A stretch of DNA of 64,000 bases from Streptomyces paludis (lineage in GTDB: Bacteria > Actinomycetota > Actinomycetes > Streptomycetales > Streptomycetaceae), in the NCBI RefSeq assembly GCF_003344965.1, contig NZ_CP031194.1, positions 62,001 through 126,000 of the forward strand, given 5' to 3'. Positions 52,030 through 60,044 of this stretch are shown piece by piece; positions within the stretch are counted from its first letter, which is position 1; each line of letters begins with the position of its first letter. The position numbers and the translations under genes were made by a program. A model generated the notes under the pieces. It did no database searches. It worked only from the letters and a program-made list of their open reading frames with translations, and had not been told where the DNA came from.

Positions 52030-53007
52030 ATGGACCGACCCGCCAAGCGCGCCACCAGCGCTGATGTCGCCCGCGTCGCCGGTGTCTCCCGCACCACCGT
52101 CAGCTTCGTCCTCAACGACAAGCCCGGCCAGACGATCCCGGCGGAGACCAGGCGCCGGGTCCTCGAAGCCGCCCGGAGCCTCGCGTACCAGCCGCACTCC
52201 TCCGCGCGCGCCCTGGCCGCCGGGCGCAGCGACATCGTCCTTCTCTCCCTTCCCGCGATGCCCATCGGCGCGGGCATCAGCAGGTTCATCGAGGAGCTGG
52301 CGACCGCGCTGGCGGAGCACGGGCTGACCCTGGTCACGCATCTGTCGGGGGCGCAGGTGCGACCGCTGCCGGCCGTGTGCGCGAGCGTCAACGCCTCGGC
52401 GGTGATCGGGTTCGAGCCGTTCGACGCCGACACCGCGCGGGCCCTCCATGGCGCGGGCGCCGTGTTCGTGTTCCCGTTCCGTACGGCGGACGCGGACCCG
52501 ATGCGGTCGGTCGGCCGCCTCCAGGCCGCGTATCTGATCGGCCGCGGACACCGGCGTATCGGCTACGCGATGCCGCTCAGCCGGGGACTGCGCGCGATGG
52601 CCGAGGACCGGCTGGACGGCGCGGCCGAGGCGTGCGCCGAGGCCGGGATCGACGCGCCCGTCGTCGCGAGCACGGACCTGGAGGCCGCGACCGCGGCCCG
52701 GGCGGTGAGCGAGTGGACCGCGCGGTCCGTCACCGGGGTCTGCGCCTTCAACGACGAGACGGCGATCGCGGTGCTGGCCGGTATGCGGACACACGGACTC
52801 GCCGCCCCCGCCGATCTGGCCGTGGTCGGGATGGACGACATCCCCACCGCCCGCCTGACGGTCCCGCCGCTCACCACTTTCGCCTTCGCCCTGGCCGATC
52901 TGAGCAGACGCCAGGCGAAGGCGATCGTGGCCGGGCTCGCGGGCGGCGTCCCCAGCGCTCCCCTCGCCGCGATCGCCCCCCGGCTCGTGGAGCGCGCGTC
53001 CGCCTGA
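52030..53007 (+). CDS. LacI family transcriptional regulator
   Basis: 325 aa. HTH and hinge: TSADVARVAGVSRTTVSFVLNDK and RRVLEAARSLAYQPHSSARALAAGR. The sensor domain is short, with GRGHRRIGYAM and VVGMDDIPTARLTVPPLTTF. GAGAGGG lies just before ATG 52030. Convergent with the GH2 gene (35-base gap), whose promoter carries tandem operator-like repeats, so it is the likely repressor of that glycosidase. Confidence 0.9.
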   Translation: MDRPAKRATSADVARVAGVSRTTVSFVLNDKPGQTIPAETRRRVLEAARSLAYQPHSSARALAAGRSDIVLLSLPAMPIGAGISRFIEELATALAEHGLTLVTHLSGAQVRPLPAVCASVNASAVIGFEPFDADTARALHGAGAVFVFPFRTADADPMRSVGRLQAAYLIGRGHRRIGYAMPLSRGLRAMAEDRLDGAAEACAEAGIDAPVVASTDLEAATAARAVSEWTARSVTGVCAFNDETAIAVLAGMRTHGLAAPADLAVVGMDDIPTARLTVPPLTTFAFALADLSRRQAKAIVAGLAGGVPSAPLAAIAPRLVERASA

Positions 53008-53042
53008 GGCGGCCCGAAGAAGCAGTCCGGCGGGGCTGCCGG

Positions 53043-55526
53043 CTATTCGGCGACCGTGACCGTCACCTCGGCCGGCTCGCACCCCGCGGCGGTGGCGGTG
53101 AGGCGGATTCCGCCCGGCCCGGTCGGGCGGACGACCGCGAGGACACGGCCCTGGTACGTACGGCGCTCCTTCGCGTCGAACCGCTCCTCGGTCGACGGAT
53201 CCGCGCTCCCGAACCCGGCGAGCACACCGTCCCCGCCGACCTCGACGCTCACCGTCCGGTCGGCGCCCGTGTGGAGCGTGCCGGCGGCGTCGGTCAGGCT
53301 GAGGGTGATGTACGCGAGATCGCCGCCCCCGGCCGTGATCACCGGCCGGTCGGCCTCGGCGCGCAGCAGCACCGGTCCGGTGGCGGAGCGCAGGACGGCA
53401 CGGCCGCTCTCGGCGCCGTCCCGGTAGGCGACGGCGAGGAGTTCACCGGGCTCGTGGACGGTGTCGTACTCCGTACGGAAGCGGTGGTCCGCGCCGGCCG
53501 GCCGGCGCCCGAGGGAACGGCCGTTGAGCAGCAGCTCCACCTCGTCGGCGTCGCTGTAGACCTCGACGGTGACCGGGGCGCCCTCGAATCCGGGCCAGGT
53601 CCAGCTGGAGACGGTGTCGCTCCAGGCCCAGGGCGTCGAGGCGACGGTCCGCCCGTGGTGCTCCGGGCGCCGGACCGCCAGATACGGCGCGGCGCGCCGG
53701 CCGAAGACGATCTCGCGGTAGTAGGAGGCGGGCCGCCGGTGCCCGGTGATGTCGATGTCGCCGCAGCCCGCCAGCAGATACGGGTACGGGGCGACGAAGG
53801 CGGGCCGGGGGGCGTCGGGGGTGAGGTACTGGGGCCGGCCGATGCCGACCTCGCCCAGGTAGTCCCAGCCGGTCCAGGTGAAGTCGCCGATGACATGGCC
53901 GTACCGCTGGACCAGCCGCCAGTTGCCGTCGATACGGGTCGGGAAGGTCTCCGTGCCCAGGATGATCCTGTTGGGGAAAAGGTCCTTGTCCAGGGCGTAA
54001 CGGCTCTCGGCGTAGTTCATTCCGGCGACGTCCAGCAGGGCGAACGACTCGGCGGTGCGCCGCGAGACCAGCTCGGAGGAGCTGACCGCGTTCATCATGT
54101 CCCCCGGGTCCGCCATGGAGGTGTTGATGCCGCCGCCCTCCTGCGCACCGTCGGCTGCCTTCTCCCCCGCCGACTGCCTCATTTTCGACAGCTCTGCCAT
54201 CACCGCGAGCATCCCGTTGACCGCGTTGGTGACATAGCGCGTACCGTCCAGCGAGCGCACCTTCTCGGCGAGCGCGCGGCCCTGCGCGGCGCCGACGGCC
54301 GAGCCGGTCTCGGGAATCTCGTTGCCGATCGAGTAGAGGATGACGCTGGGGTGGTTGAAGTCCTTGGCGACCATCGCCTCGATGTCGCGCTCCCACCATT
54401 CGGGGAAGCTCAGGCTGTAGTCGAACTCGCTCTTGGCCGAGGTCCACACGTCGAACGCCTCGTCCACGACGAGCATGCCGAGCCGGTCGCAGGCGTCCAG
54501 CATCGCGCGGCTCATCGGGTGGTGGGACATCCGGACCGCGTTGAAACCGGCCTCCTTGAGGATTTCGACGCGGCGTTCCTCGGCGCGGGCGAAGGTCGCC
54601 GCGCCCAGGACTCCGTTGTCGTGGTGGACGCACGCGCCGCGCAGTTTCACGGTCTCGCCGTTGATCCGGAGGCCGCGGCGCGGGTCGAGGCTCAGTGAGC
54701 GGATGCCGAAGCGGGCGGTCGCGGCGTCCACCTCGCCGTCGTCGTCCGTCAGGCGCACACCGCACCCGTACAGCGCGGGTGAGTCCGGGCTCCAGAGGGC
54801 CGGGTCGTCAATGTAGAGGCGCTGGCGGCAGAGCGCGGGCTCGCCGGGCAGCACGGTGATCCTTGATACGTCGCTCGCGACCACCGTCCCGGCGCCGTCC
54901 CGGATCTCGGTGTGTACGTCGACGGTCCGGATCGCGATCGAGTCGTTCTCGACCCTGGTCACAACCTCGGCCACCGCGGTCTCCGGCTCGATGCCGGGTG
55001 TGGTGACCCGGAGGCCGTCGGGTGCGATCCGGACCGGGTCGCCGACGAGCAGCCAGGTGTCGCGGTAGATGCCCGCTCCGGTGTACCAGCGGGAGTCGCG
55101 GTGGCTGCGGGCCTCGACACGGATCTCGTTGTCCTCCCCGAACCGCAGGAAGCGATCGGCGTCGATGAGGAACTGCGAGTAGCCGAAGGGGCGTTGGCCG
55201 GCGTAGTCGCCGTTGATGTACACGGTGGCGTCCCGGTGGACGCCCTCGAACTCCAGGGCGATCCGCCGGCCCCGGTACTCCTCGGGTACGGGGAAGGTCT
55301 TGCGGTACTCGAAGGTCCCGCCGGGGAAGTAGGCCCCCGCGCCACCCTCCGCGCCACCCTCCGCGCCGCCCTCCGCACCGGCACCGGGCGGGACGCGCTC
55401 CTGCCCGAGCATCGCGTCGTGGGGCACGGTCACCGGACGGTACGGGGCCGATTGACCGCCCAGCTCGGCGAAGGGGTTGACCTTCGGCCTGGCCTGCCAG
55501 CCGTCATTGAACGAAACGCGGATCAA
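53043..55526 (-). CDS. Glycoside hydrolase family 2 enzyme
   Basis: 827 aa retaining exo-glycosidase without signal peptide, so cytoplasmic. N-terminal jelly roll (about 1-165), immunoglobulin-like sandwich, TIM barrel with acid/base E403 in YSIGNEIPE and nucleophile E526 in GTETFP, then DUF4982-type and C-terminal Ig domains. Substrate could be beta-galactoside, glucuronide or mannoside; GH2 motifs alone do not decide. A 12-bp triplet repeat inserts Gly/Ala/Glu residues at about 51-63. Regulated probably by the convergent LacI gene through the 55605-55638 repeats. Confidence 0.88.
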   Translation of the reverse strand: MIRVSFNDGWQARPKVNPFAELGGQSAPYRPVTVPHDAMLGQERVPPGAGAEGGAEGGAEGGAGAYFPGGTFEYRKTFPVPEEYRGRRIALEFEGVHRDATVYINGDYAGQRPFGYSQFLIDADRFLRFGEDNEIRVEARSHRDSRWYTGAGIYRDTWLLVGDPVRIAPDGLRVTTPGIEPETAVAEVVTRVENDSIAIRTVDVHTEIRDGAGTVVASDVSRITVLPGEPALCRQRLYIDDPALWSPDSPALYGCGVRLTDDDGEVDAATARFGIRSLSLDPRRGLRINGETVKLRGACVHHDNGVLGAATFARAEERRVEILKEAGFNAVRMSHHPMSRAMLDACDRLGMLVVDEAFDVWTSAKSEFDYSLSFPEWWERDIEAMVAKDFNHPSVILYSIGNEIPETGSAVGAAQGRALAEKVRSLDGTRYVTNAVNGMLAVMAELSKMRQSAGEKAADGAQEGGGINTSMADPGDMMNAVSSSELVSRRTAESFALLDVAGMNYAESRYALDKDLFPNRIILGTETFPTRIDGNWRLVQRYGHVIGDFTWTGWDYLGEVGIGRPQYLTPDAPRPAFVAPYPYLLAGCGDIDITGHRRPASYYREIVFGRRAAPYLAVRRPEHHGRTVASTPWAWSDTVSSWTWPGFEGAPVTVEVYSDADEVELLLNGRSLGRRPAGADHRFRTEYDTVHEPGELLAVAYRDGAESGRAVLRSATGPVLLRAEADRPVITAGGGDLAYITLSLTDAAGTLHTGADRTVSVEVGGDGVLAGFGSADPSTEERFDAKERRTYQGRVLAVVRPTGPGGIRLTATAAGCEPAEVTVTVAE
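55339..55374 (-). repeat. Three tandem 12-bp units in the GH2 gene
   Basis: Three copies of GCGCCACCCTCC (third with one change), in frame, adding three Gly-Gly-Ala-Glu units to a surface loop before the first jelly-roll strand. Confidence 0.65.
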
Positions 55527-55604
55527 GGGAACGTCCTCACTTCGGGGTGTCCATCAGCGCGGGATCGGCGGGGTGCCGCGTCACCGAACGGGCCCCTCCC
55601 CGAC

Positions 55605-55638
55605 TGATGCGCATTAGTGACGCGCGTTAGTACGCTAA
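55605..55638. promoter_or_regulatory. Tandem 13-bp LacI-type operators upstream of GH2
   Basis: TGATGCGCATTAG (55605-55617) is followed without gap by TGACGCGCGTTAG (55618-55630), then a partial third copy TACGCTAA. Each holds a palindromic core (ATGCGCAT, ACGCGCGT) centred on GC/CG. It lies about 80-110 bases upstream of the GH2 start. Confidence 0.55.
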
Positions 55639-55695
55639 ATCCGCCGACCCGGAAGCGACAAGCCACGGGTTTATCACGTTCCCGTAACGGACGAA

Positions 55696-55735
55696 ACGGT
55701 GTGGACCCCCTGCCGGAGCAAGGGGTCCACACCGT
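55696..55735 (-). terminator. Strong hairpin ending the Opp/gamma-glutamyltransferase operon
   Basis: Perfect 14-bp inverted repeat (ACGGTGTGGACCCC and its complement) around a 12-base loop, 24 bases past the stop of the gamma-glutamyltransferase gene and followed by TTTCG on the minus strand. Confidence 0.85.
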
Positions 55736-55758
55736 CTCAGCGCTGCCGGAGGAGGGAC

Positions 55759-57264
55759 TCAGGACACGCCGCGGGTGAGGACCGCGGCCGTGCCGTCCGC
55801 CCTCGGGTCGCTCGCCGCATCGAGTACGCCCGTACGCAGCCGGGCCGTCTGGACGTGGCCCGCCTCGTCGTGCGGGCCCGGCACCTCGGCCACGTCCAGG
55901 CCCAGCCCGCCCGCGACGGCGGTCAGCCGGTCCGCCTCCGGAGTGCCGGGCTCCAGTACGAGGGTGGGCCGCGGCCGGTCGAGGTCCCGGGAGCCGATGA
56001 CCCAGCGCGGGCGGGCCAGCAGCGCCGCCGGGTCCGGGGCGTCCAGCAGCGCGTCGGCCACCTGCGACAGGATCCACGCCTGGGCCCGGCCGCCCTGGCA
56101 GCCGAGCGCCACGACCCGCCCCGGCCCGGTGGCGAGCGCCGGGCACAGGGTGTGCGGCGGCCGTGCCCCGGGACGCAGCGCACCCGGGTGCGCCGGGTCC
56201 AGACTGAACGCCGAGCCCCGGTTGTGCAGCACCACACCGGTCGCCGGGTCCGCGATACCGGATCCGAAGGTCTGGAACACACTCTGGATGAGGGTGACCG
56301 CGCCGCCCTCGTCGTCAACAGCCGTGACGGCCACCGTGTCCCCGGCCGGCTTGGGCCCGGCGGGCAGGGCCGCGAGGTCGCGCTCCTCGCGCAGCAGCAG
56401 ACCGTCGAGGTCGATACCGCCCGCGCGGGGGTCGCCCAGGAGCGCGTCCCGGCTCAGCTCCGCCCGCCGGGCGGCGGTCAGCGGGTCGCCGCTCCCCCGC
56501 TCCAGTACGGCCAGGAGCGCCGCGCCCTGGCTGGGCGGCGGGGCCACCCACCAGGTGACACCGTCACGGGTCGCGCTCAACGGATCGGTGTTCTCGGCCC
56601 GGTGGGCGGCGAAGTCCGCCAGGTCGAGGAGGCTGCCGCGGGCGCGCAGGCCCGTCACCAGGCGCCGGGCGGTCGGCCCGGTGTAGAAGTGGCGCCAGTC
56701 CGCGGCGAGTTCGGCCAGCGTCGCGGCCAGCGCGGGCTGGCGCAGCGTCGCCCCGGCGGGCAGCGGCTCCCCCGCCGGGTCCAGCAGCAGCGCGGCGAGT
56801 CCCGGGTCGGCCCGTACGACATCGAGGCGGTGCCGGATCGCCCGCGCCAGGCCCTCGCTGACGGCGACGCCCTCCTCGGCCAGGGCCGCGGCCGGCGCGA
56901 GCGCCCTGGCGAGCGGCAGGCGCGCGCCGAGGCGGGCGAGTTCCGCCCAGCCGGCGACGGCGCCGGGCACCGTCACCGTGTGCGGGCCGCCGGCGGGCAT
57001 CCGGTCCCCGGCCGCCCGCAGCGGCGCGGGGTCGGTGGCCGCGGCGGCGGCGCCCGCTGACACGATGGCGCGTACGGTGCCGCGCGCGCCGTCGCGGAAC
57101 AGTGCGACGAGGTCGCCGCCGAGGGAGCACTGATGGGGGTAGGCCACCGTGAGCGCGGCGGCGGCGGCGAGCGCGGCGTCGACCACACCGCCGCCCTCGG
57201 CCACCACCCGGCGGGCCGCCGCCACCCCGGCGGGATGGGGTGCGGCGATCGCGATCGAGGCCAT
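55759..57264 (-). CDS. Gamma-glutamyltransferase family protein (cytoplasmic)
   Basis: 501 aa Ntn-hydrolase. The self-processing site that makes the catalytic Thr N-terminus is probably at T310 in GDTVAVTAVDDEGGAVTLIQS; the large-subunit Gly-rich block is VAYPHQCSLGGDLVALF. No signal peptide, unlike classical periplasmic GGT, so it may hydrolyse an intracellular gamma-glutamyl or amide intermediate. The processed-site consensus is degenerate and autoprocessing is unproven. Two-base gap to the cyclase gene; last gene of the operon. Confidence 0.83.
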   Translation of the reverse strand: MASIAIAAPHPAGVAAARRVVAEGGGVVDAALAAAAALTVAYPHQCSLGGDLVALFRDGARGTVRAIVSAGAAAAATDPAPLRAAGDRMPAGGPHTVTVPGAVAGWAELARLGARLPLARALAPAAALAEEGVAVSEGLARAIRHRLDVVRADPGLAALLLDPAGEPLPAGATLRQPALAATLAELAADWRHFYTGPTARRLVTGLRARGSLLDLADFAAHRAENTDPLSATRDGVTWWVAPPPSQGAALLAVLERGSGDPLTAARRAELSRDALLGDPRAGGIDLDGLLLREERDLAALPAGPKPAGDTVAVTAVDDEGGAVTLIQSVFQTFGSGIADPATGVVLHNRGSAFSLDPAHPGALRPGARPPHTLCPALATGPGRVVALGCQGGRAQAWILSQVADALLDAPDPAALLARPRWVIGSRDLDRPRPTLVLEPGTPEADRLTAVAGGLGLDVAEVPGPHDEAGHVQTARLRTGVLDAASDPRADGTAAVLTRGVS

Positions 57265-57266
57265 GG

Positions 57267-57899
57267 TCAGTCCCGGGTGGTGAGAATGGCGCGGGCGAAG
57301 GAGCCGTCGGCGCCGACCAGTTTGGCGGGCAGACAGGCCAGATCGTACGTACCCGGGGGTACGTGGTCGAGGTCGGCGTTCTCCAGGATGAGCACACCGG
57401 CGCCGAGCAGGGAGTGGTGGACGTCCCAGGTGTCGGTGCGGTGGTGGCTCTCGATGGTGAGGTAGTCGATGCCGACGAGTTCGACCTCGTGCGCGATCAG
57501 CCAGTCGGCGGCCTTCGGGGACAGGCCCACCCAGCTAGGGGCGCGCTCGGTCTCCTTGAGCGGACCGGCGGAGTTGGAGGTCTTGAGCAGTACGCGCCGG
57601 TGTCCGGCCGCGCCGCCCTCCTCCAGGTGGTGCGGTTCGACGTCGCCCTCGACATGGGTGAGATCGAGGACGAGCGCGGGCCCGACCAGCGCGTGCAGGG
57701 AGACCTCGTCGATGGGTGTGGCACCGTCGCGGAAGTGCGCGGGGGCGTCGACATGGGTGCCGGTGTGGGCGCCGAGCCGCCAGCGGGTGACGTTGGAGGC
57801 GTCGCCCCGCGCCAGCGACTCGACGGTCTCGACCTCGGGCTTGCGTCCCCAGTGCAGCATCTCGGGGTGGATGGGCAGGGTGATGTCGTAGATCTTCAC
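57267..57899 (-). CDS. Cyclase-family metal-dependent hydrolase
   Basis: 210 aa. The family motif HTGTHVDAPAHF (residues 45-56) carries the metal ligands. Relatives include kynurenine formamidase and isatin hydrolase, which open amide or lactam bonds. GTGA overlap with the preceding creatininase gene and a 2-base gap to gamma-glutamyltransferase place it inside the amide-degradation operon. Confidence 0.85.
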   Translation of the reverse strand: MKIYDITLPIHPEMLHWGRKPEVETVESLARGDASNVTRWRLGAHTGTHVDAPAHFRDGATPIDEVSLHALVGPALVLDLTHVEGDVEPHHLEEGGAAGHRRVLLKTSNSAGPLKETERAPSWVGLSPKAADWLIAHEVELVGIDYLTIESHHRTDTWDVHHSLLGAGVLILENADLDHVPPGTYDLACLPAKLVGADGSFARAILTTRD

Positions 57900-58768
57900 G
57901 CGGTCGCTCCAGGACGGTGGGCCGGGTCGGGCCAGGGCTCGCGGACGGCGGCGGACACGGCGCGGGCGGTGGTGAGCAGACAGCGGTCGAACTCCTCGCC
58001 GCCGTGCTTCGCGTCGGCGTCGGCCACATCGCGGCCCCAGACGCCGGTCTCGCTGACCTGGTCCATCCGGTAGTCCCAGAAGGAGTCCACGTCGAGGTGC
58101 GAGGTGGCCCGGTCCATCCGTACGAGTCCGGGGTGGAGGTGGAGCATGACGGAGGTCTCGAAGAAGTTGGCGTGCATCAGGCCCCGGCCGTACTGGACGT
58201 GTCCGTCGACCTCGGGGCCGGGGTACATCGTCACGTAGCCCAGGGCCCGTACCCGGGCGTCGCGGTGGCGCACACGGAGCTTCTCGGCGGAGACGTCGAG
58301 CGCGCCGTTGTTCCAGATGTGTCCGTTGAGCAGGATGAACTGCCGTACTCCGGAGGCGTACAGGGAGTCGATCACATCCTCGACGACGGCGATCATGGTC
58401 TCGGGGCGCAGCGCGACCGTACCGCCGAAGTCGCCGTGGGAGGCGGAGACGCCGAAGGCGAGCGGCGGCACCACCGGTACGCCGGTCAGCGCGGAGACGC
58501 CGAGGGCGACCGCCCGGCAGATGAGGGTGTCGACGGCGAGCGGCAGGTGCGGGCCGTGCTGTTCGGTGGCGCCGACGGGGATGATCACGGCGTTCCGGTC
58601 GGCGGCGGCGGTCTCGGCCTCCGGCCAGGTCAGCTCCTCCCACCGTACGGGGGCTCCGGAGCCGCCCAGTTCGGCGGCGAGGGAGGCGATGTCCAAGCCG
58701 GTGGGGATGTCCGAAGCGGTGGCCGGGGGGACGGGAACGGCGGTCGGGACGGGGGCGGTTGGGGGCAT
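57896..58768 (-). CDS. Creatininase-family amidohydrolase
   Basis: 290 aa. Metal-ligand block GATEQHGPHLPLAVDT (66-81: E69, H71, D80) and SASHGDFGGT (H111). The usual NGHGGN is NGHIWN here. AAGGA lies 7 bases before ATG 58768. Creatininase relatives hydrolyse lactam or formamide C-N bonds (creatinine, mycofactocin maturation). Context points to catabolism of an imported compound. The Ala/Pro-rich first 20 residues are disordered. Confidence 0.85.
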   Translation of the reverse strand: MPPTAPVPTAVPVPPATASDIPTGLDIASLAAELGGSGAPVRWEELTWPEAETAAADRNAVIIPVGATEQHGPHLPLAVDTLICRAVALGVSALTGVPVVPPLAFGVSASHGDFGGTVALRPETMIAVVEDVIDSLYASGVRQFILLNGHIWNNGALDVSAEKLRVRHRDARVRALGYVTMYPGPEVDGHVQYGRGLMHANFFETSVMLHLHPGLVRMDRATSHLDVDSFWDYRMDQVSETGVWGRDVADADAKHGGEEFDRCLLTTARAVSAAVREPWPDPAHRPGATA

Positions 58769-58797
58769 GCTGCTTCCTTCTCTCTCGCGGCCGGGGC

Positions 58798-59277
58798 TCA
58801 CCACGCGCGCCGGCTCTTGTCGGGCAGCAGGTCGAGGGCCCGGACGGGGACGACCTCGTTCTCCTCGACCGTGGTGATCCAGACGGTCGCGTCCGGGCTG
58901 TAGTCGCTGATCAGTTCCCGGCACACACCGCACGGCGCGATCACCCGGAACCGGCCCGCGGGTTTGATCTGTACGGAGACGACCGCGGTGACCTCCAGCG
59001 GCCGGCCGCCCGGATAGGCCCCGCGGGCCGCGCCCAGGGCGACGCCCTCGGCGCAGATGGAGCTGCGCCGGCAGGACCCCTCCAGATGGACCCCGGTGTG
59101 CACGGCGCCGTCGGCCGTACGTACCGCGGAGGCGACCTCGTGCCGGCCCTCCCGCCAGACACGGCCCAGCAACTCCTGCGCCAGGGTGAGCAGTTCGGCG
59201 TCCTCGGTGCTCATCGAGGCGGGTACGGAGACGGGCGCGGCGATGTCCGCCGCCGCACCGGGGGACGCGGCGCTCAC
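58798..59277 (-). CDS. Cytidine deaminase-like protein (blasticidin-S deaminase type)
   Basis: 159 aa. Zinc-site signature SSICAEGVAL (C75, E77) and PCGVCRELI (C116, C119). Here the first ligand is Cys rather than His, as in cytidine and blasticidin-S deaminases. GTG 59277 overlaps the amidohydrolase stop; a later ATG (residue 22) is possible and would shorten the disordered start. Deaminates a cytosine-type or aminopurine-like ring, so the operon's substrate may carry one. Confidence 0.8.
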   Translation of the reverse strand: MSAASPGAAADIAAPVSVPASMSTEDAELLTLAQELLGRVWREGRHEVASAVRTADGAVHTGVHLEGSCRRSSICAEGVALGAARGAYPGGRPLEVTAVVSVQIKPAGRFRVIAPCGVCRELISDYSPDATVWITTVEENEVVPVRALDLLPDKSRRAW

Positions 59278-60038
59278 GCGGTGATCCCGAGCAGGCGGGC
59301 CATGTTCCCGCCCTCGACGAGCGCGCGGTCCTTCTCGTCCGGTACCGCCTTCGCGATCTTCATGCGCTCCAGGTCGAAGTCGGAGCCGGGCCACTCGCTG
59401 CCCATCAGGATCTTCTCGGGCCCCAGCCGGGCGTAGGCCCGCTTCACATCGCTCATCAGCGTCGCCGAGGTCTCCAGATACACATGGGGCTGCCGCTCGG
59501 CGACGATGATCGCTTCGGGGACGTTCCACACGGCGCCCATGTGGGCGATGACCGTCGGCACTTCCGGGTGGTCGCGGGCGATCTCCTCGATGGCCAGCGG
59601 CGCGCAGAAGGAGTCGTCCAGGGCGTTGACCAGCACCATCAGCCCGCGCCGGGCGCATGCCTCGAACAGCGGGTCCAGCAGGCCGTGGTCGGCGACGTGG
59701 TAGCCGTGCAGGCTGGGGTGGAGCTTGAGGCCCACCAGCCCGGCGTCGGCCATGCGGTCGATCTCCTCGATGGCGTCGTCGGCCTGCGGCAGGACCTGCC
59801 CGAAGCCGAAGAAGCGGTCCGGGTGCGCGGCGACCAGGGAGGCGATGAAGTCGTTCTCGATGCGCTGGGCGAGCGAGCAGATCATGGCCATGTCGACGCC
59901 GGCGGCGTCCATCCGGTCCAGGATGCGCCGCGGTTCGAACGGGGTGTACGGCGGCGGCGCCTCCCCCTTGCGGACGCCGGTGAGGTAGTCCGAGCGTCCC
60001 CGGACGTCCTGAGTGGTGTTGTACGCGTCGATGATCAC
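59274..60038 (-). CDS. Amidohydrolase-2-like protein lacking the HxH metal motif
   Basis: 254 aa TIM-barrel protein. Amidohydrolase-2 blocks are present (FGFGQVLPQ, GLKLHPSLHGY, VIAHMGAV, MGSEWPGSD), but the first strand reads IIDAYNT where metal enzymes read IDAHTH, so both N-terminal histidines are missing. Starts at GTG 60038. It may be a non-metal enzyme, use remaining residues, or have lost activity. Confidence 0.8.
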   Translation of the reverse strand: MIIDAYNTTQDVRGRSDYLTGVRKGEAPPPYTPFEPRRILDRMDAAGVDMAMICSLAQRIENDFIASLVAAHPDRFFGFGQVLPQADDAIEEIDRMADAGLVGLKLHPSLHGYHVADHGLLDPLFEACARRGLMVLVNALDDSFCAPLAIEEIARDHPEVPTVIAHMGAVWNVPEAIIVAERQPHVYLETSATLMSDVKRAYARLGPEKILMGSEWPGSDFDLERMKIAKAVPDEKDRALVEGGNMARLLGITA

Positions 60039-60044
60039 GCGGGT

